Positions 8,569-18,045 of a stretch of DNA of 20,699 nucleotides are shown one piece after another. Where the stretch lies: NCBI GenBank assembly GCA_003427395.1, contig BFEA01000026.1, forward strand, positions 2,485,025 through 2,505,723, in the 5' to 3' direction. Under the pieces are notes generated by a model, which worked only from the letters and a program-made list of their open reading frames with translations, ran no database searches and was not told the origin of the DNA. The translations under genes were made by a program, and so were the position numbers. Source of the stretch: Chara braunii. Lineage: Eukaryota; Streptophyta; Charophyceae; Charales; Characeae. How positions within the stretch are numbered: position 1 is the stretch's first letter; every line of letters starts with the position of its first letter.

Positions 8569-8774
8569 CTTGGCTCAGACTTGCCTCCTCTCCTTCAACT
8601 CTTCAGCTGAGCCTGTGAGGGAAGCGTTTAGAGAGACTCTGATACAAGCAGTCTCTGGATTGCTTACTAGATGCTGGCCATCATCCTCTGTCATGGAGAT
8701 ATATGGAGTGGGAGACCCTACCTTGCGCGCATGCTCAGATCCACATACTCCTAGGGTAGGGGCAGTTACGACCC

Positions 8775-9236
8775 CTACCGACGGTTGTCTTTTGCTGCCT
8801 TAGAAGCAGTGCGACACCTATGCTTGGGACAAAATTTGATGACGTGTTCGGAATCCCTGTAGAACACACACTGGAACCTATCTATACGACCTTGCCACAC
8901 ACTCTGCTCAATTCCCAAATCCTCCCAAGGTCGACCCTCGGGCAGACCTAGGTGCCACCTTCCCTGTCTGGGAGGTAATCGACTCTGACACAGACCATTA
9001 GAAGGGGGACCTTGACTCCTTCCTCCCGCTTGGCGGTTTCCATTGCCGCCAACCCCATGGCCACCCTGTCCTCGGCCACCTGGGGCCCGACCGTTTGGGT
9101 CAGGCCCTCTTCCTTGCGGCCTCCCGCCGACCGCGACAACAACGTAGGTTCTCCCTTGCTCTACCACACTGTCTTCTTCTTCCAGTCCCCACTCAATGTC
9201 TGAGTAGGGAACTTCCTCAGCACCACCCTCTTCCAT
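8775..9236 (-). pseudogene. gag: Gag C-terminus of element B: Gly/Arg-rich region and mutated zinc knuckle
   Basis: It begins with an acidic segment (EEVPYSDIEWGLEEED) that aligns with the end of element A Gag, then an Arg/Gly-rich stretch of about 60 residues (RPQGRGPDPNGRAPGGRG), then HLGLPEGRPWEDLG and a CCHC-like knuckle. The knuckle reads CVFYRDSEHVIKFC: the second Cys of C-X2-C-X4-H-X4-C is Tyr (codon 8859-8861, one G-to-A change on the coding strand). In Gag of this class the region binds RNA. The matching knuckle at 16334-16375 has all four ligands. Confidence 0.85.
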
Positions 9237-9472
9237 TGTTAGAATTAGATTGCCCTTGGCCTTGAACTGGTCAGATGGTGCGTCCCTTCCACATTTTTCC
9301 TTTTGTCAGATCTTTGTGCCAAAATGTGGTAACTGGCGAAGCTTGAGCGGCGAATGAAACAACCTCTCTACTAAGTACATCATAAGTGATGTCTGGCTGC
9401 TGCTTTGGGGTGAAGAAGTGCCCTTGCACATGCTAAGGCAATGCGTGGTAGAAGAGTTGAACTAATTGTGCA

Positions 9473-10054
9473 TCAGTTACCTTGTGCCCAGGCACGACAA
9501 TCAGTGGACTTAAGGGCGTGTACACTCTTCCACTGCCGTGTGTGGTTCATCTGTAATTTGTCAGAGGCTTTAAGCCCATGCGTGACGTTTGAGAATCGTT
9601 CCCTAAGCGCCTGAAGGAATTCGGAGAGGAGAGTTATCCTAAAATATTGGACCATATCATTCTCACATCGTGTTGTACGTGTAAATGACCTTGCAAAGTT
9701 GGTCGTTTCCTCTCTCAAGGCTTGAAAGGCCACTAGGACATGATCTTTTGGTGCTACGCCCTCTAAGTACAGATAAGAGTTGATGTCAGCTTCCCAATTG
9801 TCAAAGCCCTCCCTCGTCTTCCCATTGAAGGGTTCAGGGAAACGGACTTTGACCTTCTCGCGGTGTGGGGCAGGATCCTCTTCCTTGGAAGCCGCTAGCT
9901 TGGTGCCTTCTATCGCGCCCGTGCAGAACTTTTCTGTCCTACTGATCGCAAGGTGGATCTGGTCCACAAGATATTTCATCATATCCTGCACAAAAACTTT
10001 GAATCCGATTTGCATGGATTCTAAAGCAATATCATGGCTGCAAAGATGTTTCAT
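9473..10054 (-). pseudogene. gag: Gag capsid region of element B
   Basis: An open minus-strand frame of 193 codons contains KVRFPEPFNGK, GFDNWEADINSYLYLEGV, FQALREE and FLQALRERFSN, then WKSVHALKSTD. This follows the Retrotrans_gag pattern (a basic KV-x-PEPF-x-G start, a W-x-x-x-I helix, and an ALRERF-like helix), and the last two motifs match element A Gag. The 236 bases before the next Gag piece (9237-9472) and the bases linking it to the coiled coil are in other frames, so the protein is broken on both sides. Confidence 0.75.
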
Positions 10055-10242
10055 CTCTCTTTGCAGTCAGTTGGGACTCTACACTGTGTGTCAGGGTGTC
10101 AAGTTTGGTTCCTATCTCGGTCTCCTCCCTGATCTTCCCCATCCTTGTCTTTGTCGCCTTCTACTCCTTGTCTAACTTTTCTACCGCCTCTAGACGCCTT
10201 ATTCTTTCTTGTGTCAGGCGCAATTTCCATTTCAATTGCTTT

Positions 10243-10726
10243 TCATGTTCCCTTGCTTGTCTGCGCAAGGGGTCCCTCTCCTCCTCCAATTCTCTCCTTG
10301 TTGCTTCTCTCTCGCCTGGGTACCATCAACTCCGCTTCTCTCTGCTCCTCAAACTCTATATGTGCTTCCCATTCTTCCACTGTCTTCTCCACTTCCTCTA
10401 ATGAATATTTGCTTGTACTCCCCTCTTCGTCTTTGCAAGGCTCCTTCTTCCGCAACCTCTTCTTCTTCTTCTTCTTCTTCTTCTTCTTCTACCTTTGCCT
10501 TTATTGTTTCCATCTTCTCCTCTTGCTCCTTCTTCCATCTTTCCAGTTCTTCCTCCAACTGCTTTTTCTTCGCCTCCTGCTCCTCTAGCAGGGCCAACAT
10601 CTTTGCATGCTTGATCAGTTCCCGCTTCTCCATTCTCTCCTTTCTTTCCCTCAAAACGGAGACCACTTTCTCCTCTCGCTCTTTACTATAGGGAGTGGTG
10701 CTCACTCCAATCCTCGTGGTCACCAT
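10243..10726 (-). pseudogene. gag: Gag N-terminal coiled coil of element B
   Basis: The start is taken at 10726 (MVTTRIGVSTTPYS). An upstream in-frame ATG at 10741 exists, but the MVTTR start is the one that resembles other Gags of this group as I know them. About 85 residues of Lys/Glu-rich coiled coil follow, ending in an uninterrupted Glu run coded by (CTT)n on the plus strand. After that run the frame moves, and the continuation (EGSTSKYSLEEVEKTVEEW) lies in the overlapping open frame 10455-10243. Replication slippage in the triplet run, or a nearby indel, is the likely cause. The long serine-rich open frames on the plus strand here are shadows of this coiled coil. Confidence 0.75.
10458..10490. 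repeat. (CTT)n triplet microsatellite coding poly-Glu in Gag B
   Basis: An uninterrupted run of about eleven CTT/TTC triplets. On the minus strand it encodes the poly-Glu stretch of the element B coiled coil. The reading frame changes near its end. Confidence 0.9.
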
Positions 10727-11291
10727 GGTGAAAGTGCACAATCACAGACGATTCCGCTCCTCAACACGTAGACCTACCGGTCTGAACTCGGGCCTAGAAC
10801 AACTGATTGTCTACTACTCACGTCTACTCTAAGGTTGTCACTACAGGACTCACTGGCTGATCAGGAGGCATTTAAGGAGATCCCCCATAACTCCTCAAGA
10901 ATTCTTTAACATCGCAAACAGGACGGCGCGATCAACCGAGTCCTCTCAAGACTTAGACAACTGGACACACAACCCACAACTCGGAGTTCGGGCCAACCAC
11001 GCCACACAAAGCAGCCCGTCGGTCAGTACCAGTCCTTGGGGGTCTTGTCCCCGGGACGTGTCAGTCATCAGACGCGGCCTTTAGCCTTACCAAGTCCCGT
11101 GTGGGTTTGGGCTCGCAGCTCTACGACCACATCCACAGAGTCTTATAGACCTGGACAGAAGTGATACGGAGACATGACAGACTCTGATAGACTAGACGCC
11201 AGCAAGTACCAAGGTGAGGGTGCACATCCACAGGGTAAGGGCTAGGCCAGGGCTTGGAGAGATGATACCGCTCGTCTTCTCGCTCCAGCTT

Positions 11292-11427
11292 GGTCAACGA
11301 TCCTGGTCAACACGCCGGTCAATGGTCTTGGTCAGCCTCAACGCTGGTCAAGGGTTTTGGTCAACCTCTGGTCAGCCCTAGTCAACCTACCTGGTCAACC
11401 TGCCGACGTGATGGCTATGGTGGTCAA
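11292..11427 (-). promoter_or_regulatory. Cluster of seven GGTCAA boxes (TTGACC on the minus strand)
   Basis: GGTCAA occurs at 11292, 11305, 11317, 11346, 11359, 11393 and 11422, with further GGTC and GTCAA words between, at spacings of 12-13, 29 and 34 bases. On the minus strand each is TTGACC, the core of the plant W-box bound by WRKY factors. The cluster lies 150-290 bases upstream of a minus-strand TATA-like motif at 11147, on the same strand as element B. That is where a U3 enhancer would be. It may equally be a decayed minisatellite. Confidence 0.5.
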
Positions 11428-11719
11428 CCTTCTCCTCCGTCGCCCTCTTCTTCTTCCTTCATCTTGGCTATGGCCGCTTCACCTCCCTCTTCGTCAACTT
11501 CCTTCTTCTTTCTCTTTGCGTCTTTCTTCAACTTAGAATCAACACTGAACTTGCATTTGCACCTTGCGCCCACACAAACAACTCAGAGATATGTCTTCCA
11601 CTCAAAACTCAGTTCAAACCAACTGTACAACTCGTGGCAATGGCCGCCGAACACTGTATCCACCACCAGCCCCACTCTCCCTCATGCACACAAGTACGAG
11701 GATCTACCCTGAATGTCCA

Positions 11720-11723
<4 letters not shown>

Positions 11724-11763
<40 letters not shown>

Positions 11764-11768
11764 ACACA
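11724..11768. repeat. (AC)n dinucleotide microsatellite
   Basis: AC repeats run without a break from 11724 to 11758, then one GA interruption, then four more CA units to 11768. Confidence 0.95.
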
Positions 11769-11889
11769 TGCATACAGGTTCAAAAGAGGAACGGATCAGA
11801 TGATTGGAAGGTAGGAGGGCAAGAACAGGTAAGCAGCCAGACTCCCTAAAAAAAAGTCGAACTACACCACCAATCATCCGGCTGTTTGT

Positions 11890-12290
11890 ATTCCTTCCTT
11901 CCTTTTTTCTTGTTTTTTCTTGTTTTCTTCTTCTTCTTTTTTCTTTTGTTTCGTCTGTTCACTTTTTCACCACCCATGGTTATAACGGTACCACACCCTT
12001 CAACGAGAACATTACGGGTCGTGCACATTAACACTGGGTGATGATCTAGACGGCCTAAAGGACGCGGACGGTAGTCGCCAGGCTACACAGTTTGCGGGTT
12101 GACGGACCTCGAGGCTTGCACCTTTGCAGTCGACGAATCCGCGGAATCGTGTCTTGTCTCCCCTTCTGTGTCTTGTTTCTTACTTACTTTCTTTTGTCTT
12201 TTTTCGTTCGTTTTTCAACTTTTTTTCAATTTTTTTCTCTTTTTGTTTCTCTTTTTTTTTCTTTTTTCTTTTTTCTTTTTGTACTGACTG
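11890..12290. repeat. T-rich low-complexity tracts
   Basis: Two blocks (about 11890-11960 and 12180-12290) consist almost only of T with scattered C and G. The open frames they create on both strands (Phe-rich on plus, Lys-rich on minus) are compositional artefacts. Confidence 0.85.
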
Positions 12291-12642
12291 TGCTAAGTTT
12301 TGTTTCGCCCGTTTATATGCTTGTACCATAGAAAGCGGAGACGGAGGCATCATATGGATTATAGTAGGCAGAATTTGAATAATAAAATCCCAATACGAAG
12401 CGTGAGACTCACACACTATCAGATGGGATGCAACGGGTGGGGAAGCTGAGAAGTGACGACTGTTGCCGAGGATGAATAAATAAATTGGAAGAATAAGAAT
12501 AATGGATAGGAAGTGTTTTACGTAGTTTCTCGTTTCTTCGTAGTTTTCCTTTTTTCTTTTTTCTTTCTGTGAGGATTGATCCCTCAAGAAGGGGCCTTGC
12601 CATGATGTACATGTTCTGGGCTAAGGCCCCATCAAGCCTCGT

Positions 12643-12665
12643 GCCCGCCCTAAGTGAAGGCGGGC
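12643..12665. repeat. Hairpin GCCCGCC / GGCGGGC in C-type U3
   Basis: Identical in arms and loop to 2708-2730. It lies 45 bases inside the LTR, the same distance as in the other copy. Confidence 0.85.
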
Positions 12666-12996
12666 CAGCAAATCAACAAGTGCCCTCTGTGCAAACATTT
12701 CACGAAGTGGGGTCCATACAGTTGCAGCATGCCAGTTGGTTGGAGTGCACCGAGTCTCGGATCTCTGCAAATGCAGAAATCCCAGGGCCCCTGAGTTAGT
12801 TAGGCCCTGGGCACTTGAATGTGAGGCCGACAATGCATGCTGGGTATAGAGGCCGAAAATGCCAAAGGGAAATCGGCCCACTATCTGAATCTGGCCGCAG
12901 GCCTTGACGAAAGAGGCGCAACTGCATCCCCCGGGCCTCAACTACATCGGGCCTGGGTTCAGGCACTAGGGCCCAGACGCAGGCTGAAGGGAGGCC

Positions 12997-13040
12997 GCCC
13001 ACACGCAACATTGGCATATAGGTAAGCAGGGCGAGTGGGC
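12997..13040 (+). promoter_or_regulatory. Putative core promoter of the C-type LTR
   Basis: CATATA at 13015-13020 lies about 417 bases into the LTR, close to the TATA position in LTR A. It is enclosed by GCCCAC (12997-13002) and GTGGGC (13035-13040), 6-bp arms 32 bases apart. The motif is weaker than a TATAAA box, so the assignment rests on position and on the match with the partial LTR at 2664. Confidence 0.4.
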
Positions 13041-13616
13041 AGGGATCTTGGCCATTGCGGGCAATGCCGGCACGCTGCGCTAATGCGAGCTGCTGCACTG
13101 CGCTAGGCTGAGGTGTGAGACAGGCAGGCGCTAGGCGGTAGGGCGTTCCCTGTACACAGGGCGTTGGCGGCCATAGCCGGGCTGCTTGAGGGCGCAGGAG
13201 AGGTGAGGGCGAAGGTGGTTCTTCAAAGGTGAAGGGCGCTGTGTGGGATAACAAGGGAGAGTGTGGGTAAAGAAGGAGACGTACCTGGTGGAGGTGGGAG
13301 GTCGGCATTGGTGTTGACATCATCACTCGCTGGTCGTCAAGTTGTCTGGTTGCTTTCATTGCTGTAGTTGTAGGCTTAGGCTATAGAGTAGATAGGGCGC
13401 CTGGCGCCATTCAGGAGAGAGAGCTACATTGGGTTATGTTGTTGGTGTTGCTCTGTTGGGCTTGGACATTGACTCACGATTCTTCTGTATTGTTTCTCAA
13501 ATGGATGGTTACTCGGTTCCATTGTGCTATCTGCTCTTGCTTTGACTACTTGGACTTCAGTGTGATTTTGCAATCTGGATTTCTATGCTTCGTCCATATT
13601 CATGTTCCTTGCAATT

Positions 13617-13628
13617 TGGTATCGGAGC
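13617..13628 (+). other. Primer-binding site after the C-type LTR
   Basis: TGGTATCGGAGC differs at one base from the plant initiator-Met PBS TGGTATCAGAGC. It starts three bases after the LTR ends in TGCA. Confidence 0.8.
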
Positions 13629-14995
13629 TGGTTTGATTCGCCACTTACCTTGGTNCGCTGGCGTTATACAGACTTGGTGCNTTGANGATGCTTCTTCGCA
13701 GTTGGTTCTTGTGACGTCANGCCATGTTAGGCGCACAGCCTGGGTAGAGAGGTGTGCGCCGGAAGGCTAAGACGACATTGATTGCCGTGGTGACAGGCGG
13801 AATGTATGATTGGTGATGAGGGCATGCTGATGTGGCATTCGGCTGAGGTGGCACTGCATTGCGTTGTGGGTGGTACCGAGGCCAAGACCGGTCATCAAAT
13901 GCACACTCAGCTCAATTGGTGAGAAATTTGTGGTTGGGGGCAGCTATCTCCAGGTACGTTGATCCCTTGCCTTATCTACTCTCTCAATCTCTTCTTATCG
14001 TGAGGAAGTGAGTCCAACTTGAGAGTCCTCTCTTTTGGTGAGGTGTCGTGTGAGCGCTATGAGACGACAATCTTCCCGGAAGCATCTGGAAGGAGAAAGG
14101 GCGGTACCTCTGAAGGGCCCTGGTCGAAGCACTGGGTCACGGTCACCATGCCAACCCAATGGGAGTAGGTCACACATGCGATGGCTGCTGTCCATTTTGG
14201 CACTTGCTGCGCTGAATAGAAGTCTTGTCGGGTGTGCCAGCCTTTTATGAGACGCTTACCAGACCGTCTATAAACATTTCTGGTTAGGGACTCGGATTGA
14301 ATCTGGCTGTGATCGTCGTCCTGACTGCGACGTTAAAAAAATCCTGAAGAGATGGGGGCGCTTTTAAAATTCCTTCTGATCAGCCAGATCAACCGGGTGT
14401 AAGGCTCGTTCCGTACGAGGGTAAATAAGAGTGGACTGGCTGGCTTGCTCGGCAACGACTTGGGCACAGGGGTGGGCCGAAAACACACACAAAGACACCG
14501 TTGCTCAATGATGCTTACCGGTATGTTGGATTCAGGGGAAGGGTAGGTTCTAATTGATGCTCAACTGGAAACACAACCATACCCACTATTCGTACATCTG
14601 CAACATGGTCTTCTGTTATTCTTGATTAGTTGGTGGACAGACTACTAACACCTCACAGACAGATTAGAGTAGGACTGTTGTATACTACCATAGCCAGTTC
14701 TATCTAATGTTGCTGTAACCAATCAAGATACATCTAGACTATGTTGACATCTGTTGTGAATGTTGTAGGCTGCCACTTGATCGGTAAAGTAGGGGCCCTG
14801 CCGGACACAACTATTTTTAGAAAATTAGGTGTCGGTCAGACACATGCTGTGGTAGGACTCCACTAGGGGGTTCTAGTGCAAATAGTGTTAGCCTAACTCA
14901 TGAGCGGATCAGACAGCGATTAGGGGAGAGAGGACAATGTGTGACTTACACGTTCGGGAGCACTTAGGGTCCCGCACGTGTTCCAGACCCTATAA
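13629..14995 (+). other. Leader-like non-coding DNA with isolated N calls; possible buried LTR
   Basis: No coding sequence is supported. Single undetermined bases stand at 13655, 13681, 13686 and 13720. The first 50 bases resemble the leader of element A. From about 13750 on I cannot match the sequence to anything, except for a TATAAA in an inverted repeat at 14258-14284 and a PBS-like word at 14827. Together these could mark a third, uncharacterised LTR directly in front of the gag at 14996. Confidence 0.4.
14258..14284 (+). promoter_or_regulatory. TATAAA inside an inverted repeat, candidate LTR promoter
   Basis: TATAAA (14269-14274) is enclosed by ACCAGA (14258-14263) and TCTGGT (14279-14284). 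The distance from here to the PBS-like word at 14827 is about 550 bases, similar to the TATA-to-PBS distance in LTR A (about 640) and the C-type LTR (about 600). No matching second copy is known, so the LTR itself is unproven. Confidence 0.3.
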
Positions 14996-16411
14996 CCGGG
15001 AGACGAAGCACGGCTTCGTGCCAAACGTAGAGCCCGTGCTCTTGCAACAGCGAGGGCAGAAGCGAACCTAGCAGCTAGGGAACAGGCTGCTGCAGCAGGC
15101 AGAGCAGTAGCAATGTCTAGCGCAGCGGCATCCTCTACTGCATCGTCCGCAGTATCCTCGTCTGGGACCCATTTGGGTATGCCCACAGGGTCCACGTGTA
15201 CTTCCAGTTCAGTAGGTTCTCGACAGTCTACAAGTCAAATGGCGGGCTCGCCGTTCAGCCCGTTGACCCCACGCGAAAGGGAGCTTCTAGAGCTCCAACA
15301 GGTTGAAAGGATCCGTGAACGATTAAAGAGGGAACTGAAACAGGCAACCGATAGAGAAAGATAAATTAAAAATAGAACAGTCAGGCTTGAAACGTTAGAG
15401 GCTGACAAAGCTGAGTTAGAGGGTTTGGATGAGTCAGGATTGACTGAACCAATGAAAGTATTGAAGAACAATATGCTGTCACTGCATGCGCATGTGGACA
15501 GCCGATTGGACTTTATGCAGAACACTCTAGACCAGATCTTGGACATTTTGCAAAGGCCAGGATTTAGGCCACCAGCACAGTCGTCGTTGCCGTTAACGGC
15601 GATGTCAGGCCCCTTTCCCGTGCAAGCTGGCACACAACCAAGTGGCACGTCTACAGCAGTCTCACAGACTGTTGCTTCGTCTTCTTCGGGTCTAGTGGTG
15701 GGAGCTACACTACCGCAACAACCTGTTCCTTCTCAGGGACAGCCGCAAGGTCTTTGGTACCCTAAGACCCCTATGAAACCGCCTCTTGCCTTTTCGGGCG
15801 AGAAGAAGGACGAAGAGCTCAACACTTGGTTGAGAACAGTTCTGGTTTGGGTGAAGGCAAANAGGACTTTGCAGGAGGAGGAGGTGATTACTGCTGCATC
15901 TTACCTCGAGGGTAAGGCAGCCAAATGGCTGGATGGTGTAGTGACAAAGGCTGGGTACGGACGACGCATGGCGGACTGTGCTAGGACAATCACGTTAGAC
16001 CAGTTCATGGAAATGGTAGAAGCTCGTTGGCACAATCCTCAGCAGGCACAAATGGCCACTGATGCGATTGCATTAAAAATGCCAAAAATGTTTTCTAGAG
16101 GACCCGGCACCCAGAGGGGTGGTGGCGAAGGTAGCTACTACGTGGGAGGAAGGGGCAATGGTCCCTCGCAAGGTGGCCGAGGTTCCAACTCCACATGGGG
16201 TAGAGGAAGAGGCACGTGGTATGGGAACTGGGGGAAACCATATCCACCCCATCCTGGCTTGCCCGAAGGTAAACCTTGGGAAAAGCTAGGGATCACAAAA
16301 AACGTTTGGCAAGATAGAAAAGTTGCCGATCAGTGCGTTAAATGTGGTGACCCCAACCACATTGTTCCCTTCTGCCCAGATTACAAACAACCAAAAGGGA
16401 ACAGCCAGTAG
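14996..16411 (+). pseudogene. gag: Gag of lineage 2, one internal stop
   Basis: The frame is open from 14996, just after a TAA at 14993, with one interruption: TAA at 15362-15364. The conventional start codon seems lost; the first Met is at 15113. Order: Ala/Arg-rich N-terminus; Ser-rich stretch; a coiled coil (LLELQQVERIRERLKREL, then LETLEADKAELEGL across the stop); a Pro/Gln/Ser linker; a capsid-like part (PLAFSGEKKDEELNTWL, ITAASYLEGKAAKWL, FMEMVEARW); a Gly/Arg region; and an intact zinc knuckle CVKCGDPNHIVPFC (CCHC) at 16334-16375. Its N-terminal half is unlike the Gag at 5316, so it belongs to another lineage, while HPGLPEGKPWEKLG next to the knuckle is shared with element B. The capsid seems short between EARW and the Gly region, which suggests an internal deletion. 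An N at 15862 leaves one residue unknown. Confidence 0.85.
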
Positions 16412-18045
16412 GGGTTTCAGTTGCCTCTACAGGAACTTCGGATGCAAGCAGACTGACATCCTCCCATTCGAAGGTTCCAGTGGCAGAAACAAAAAAGATA
16501 ATCGATCCCCACCTAGTCAGTTGTCCAGAGGTACTTAGTGTATGTACCTCTCTAGGTGGTTCCCTCGCAGACATGGGTGATGAGTTGGCCACTCGTCGCA
16601 AAGCCTGGGTCGAAATGAAAGAACAAAAAGGACAGTTAATCATTGCAGATCTAAAAGTCAATAAGATAAGAGTAGGCAGTTTGATTGATAGTGGGTCAAC
16701 ACGCAACTATATTAGTAAGAAAGGATTGCAAAAGTTACGTCTCGGGCTAAAGGGAAAACAGTTGGATGAGCCCGTAGCAAGTAAATCAGCGAATAGTATT
16801 GAGATTGTGTTGGATAGATATGTCGAAGGGATCCAAACATACTTCCGGCTCGAAGCAGAGGGGAAGGTGGAACGCGTTCTCCACTCTCTGACCCTCTTGG
16901 TGGAAGATAGTCTCCCTTTTGACATTATTTTAGGCATAGATTGGGGGGAAGATGCGGATGTGAAGCTAAGGGACCATGAGTGTTGGCTCCCTAGTCCGCA
17001 AGGTGGAAAGAAGAAAGTCCGCCTATTTCATGAATCTGGTAAGGAAAGCAGCTTGGCTAATTGTTGCATGAGTGCCCCCGCGTTCGCCCGCCATGTAAAG
17101 AAGTACAATTTGTATGATCAAGTGTTTGTGGCATATGTACGCCCAATTAAGGAAGGTGAAACTAAGGAAGAGGCGAAATCCCGAGAAATTGAGAAAATTC
17201 TGAAAAAATTCGCAGATGTGGCAGAGGCCCCAAGCGGAGTTGTGGAACGACCAATCAAACATCGCATTGAAATTATCCCTGGAAGCCAGATTCCGAAGGG
17301 CCCGATTTACAGAATGCCACCCAAAGAGTTGGATGAACTGCGAACCCAGCTAGACGAGTTGTTGGAAAAGCGATGGATAAAACCTAGCTCCTCACCCTAT
17401 GGTGCGCTAGTGCTATTTGTGCCAAAGAAAGATGGCGGGGTCCGCATGTGTATTGACTATAGAAGGTTGAACGATATAACAGTTAAAAATGTTGAGCCAT
17501 TACCCACAATTGATGATTTGTTGGATCGAGCTCAAGGGAGCAGGTACTTTACAAAAATTGATCTGAAGTCTGGCTACCATCAGATTGAGGTAGAGCCAGA
17601 AGACCAATAGAAGACTGTGTTTCGTACAAGGTATGGGCACTATGAGTTCATTGTGTTGCCCTTTGGTCTTACTAATGCACCTGCAACTTTCCAGCGGACG
17701 ATGAATGAACTTTTTCGTGAATGGCTTGAAAAATTTGTTGTTATATATCTAGATGATATCTTGATTTTTAGTAAAAGTCTCAGTGAGCATTGTGAGCACC
17801 TTCAACTTGTGCTAAATAAGTTGCGTGAGGCAAACCTGAAACTGAACCCGAAGAAGTGTGAGTGGGCCAAGCGTCAGGTGTTATATTTGGGGCACGTTAT
17901 AGACAGAGATGGTATCAAACCGAAAGACGCAAAAATTGCAGCTATTCGAGATTGGCCCAATCCACGTACATTGACGGAACTACGATCGTTCCTTGGATTG
18001 GCTAACTACTATCGAAAATTCGTAAAACACTTCGCAGACTCTTGA
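16348..18045 (+). pseudogene. pol: Pol, first part: aspartic protease and reverse transcriptase
   Basis: This frame lies -1 relative to gag and is open from 16348, overlapping gag by 64 bases. The first Met is at 16480. The protease active site is LIDSGSTRNYIS (Asp codon 16687-16689). After a linker (LPFDIILGIDWGE, HESGKE, SAPAFARHV) the RT begins: MPPKELDELRTQLDEL, PSSSPYGALVLFVPKK, MCIDYRRLNDIT, FTKIDLKSGYHQIEV, LPFGLTNAPATFQ, and an intact YLDD box at 17746-17757, then CEWAKRQVLYLGHV and SFLGLANYYRKFV. Defects: TAG at 17608-17610 in the middle of RT, and frame loss with TGA at 18043-18045, where a few codons seem deleted between RT and RNase H. Without these the frame would be a normal Ty3/Gypsy protease-RT. 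Confidence 0.92.

Larger units (their letters stand above)
6978..10726 (-). mobile_element. Element B: inverted, 3'-truncated Ty3/Gypsy internal region
   Basis: Read on the minus strand from 10726 to 6978, the order is coiled-coil Gag, capsid, Gly-rich region with zinc knuckle, aspartic protease, RT and the start of RNase H. This is the order of a Ty3/Gypsy interior. The rest of RNase H, integrase and the 3' LTR are absent. Its Gag matches element A's Gag best, and its protease-RT matches the pol at 16348-20034. Its 5' LTR and PBS should lie to the right of 10742 but could not be delimited. Confidence 0.85.
10742..12597. other. Non-coding interval between element B and the C-type LTR
   Basis: No family-like coding sequence is present. 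From the left: about 550 bases of ordinary composition that could be element B leader and LTR (a minus-strand TATAAGA at 11147-11141 sits in a small palindrome); the GGTCAA cluster at 11292-11427; a short minus-strand Lys/Glu-rich open frame (11582-11424, no start codon); a CA microsatellite; and T-rich tracts at about 11890-11960 and 12180-12290. No PBS with the TGGTATCGGAGC pattern was found on the minus strand, so the LTR of B is not delimited. Confidence 0.5.
12598..13613 (+). repeat. C-type LTR (5' LTR position, no partner in window)
   Basis: The 1016-nt unit starts with TG (12598) and ends with TGCA (13613), three bases before a PBS, so it lies like a 5' LTR. U3 shares with the partial LTR at 2664 the hairpin at 12643-12665 and several words. 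Downstream of the TATA-like motif it shares GCTAGGCTGA and GCCATAGC words with LTR A. No second copy occurs before the A-type LTR at 20077. Its own 3' LTR has therefore been lost or replaced, or the element is chimeric. The 187-codon antisense open frame inside it has no family character. Confidence 0.75.

Noticed and set aside
10096-10691. Serine- and phenylalanine-rich plus-strand open frames
   Set aside because: They are antisense shadows of the Lys/Glu-rich coiled coil of Gag B, which has family support.
11424-11582. Minus-strand frame with a Lys-rich then Glu/Gly-rich end
   Set aside because: It looks protein-like (SKLKKDAKRKKKEVDEEGG) but has no start codon and only about 52 codons, and it overlaps purine-rich DNA. 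It could be a stray exon or gag debris but is not supportable.
12092-12587. Phe-rich (plus) and Lys-rich (minus) open frames
   Set aside because: These are products of T-rich low-complexity DNA, with no motif or conserved pattern.
12796-13359. 187-codon minus-strand open frame inside the C-type LTR
   Set aside because: It lies wholly in GC-rich LTR sequence, has a random-looking Pro/Leu/Ala composition and crosses the presumed promoter. It is most likely a compositional artefact.
13655-13720. Assembly gap
   Set aside because: Only isolated single N bases (13655, 13681, 13686, 13720; also 15862). They look like ambiguous calls, not a scaffold gap, though they may mark collapsed repeat copies.
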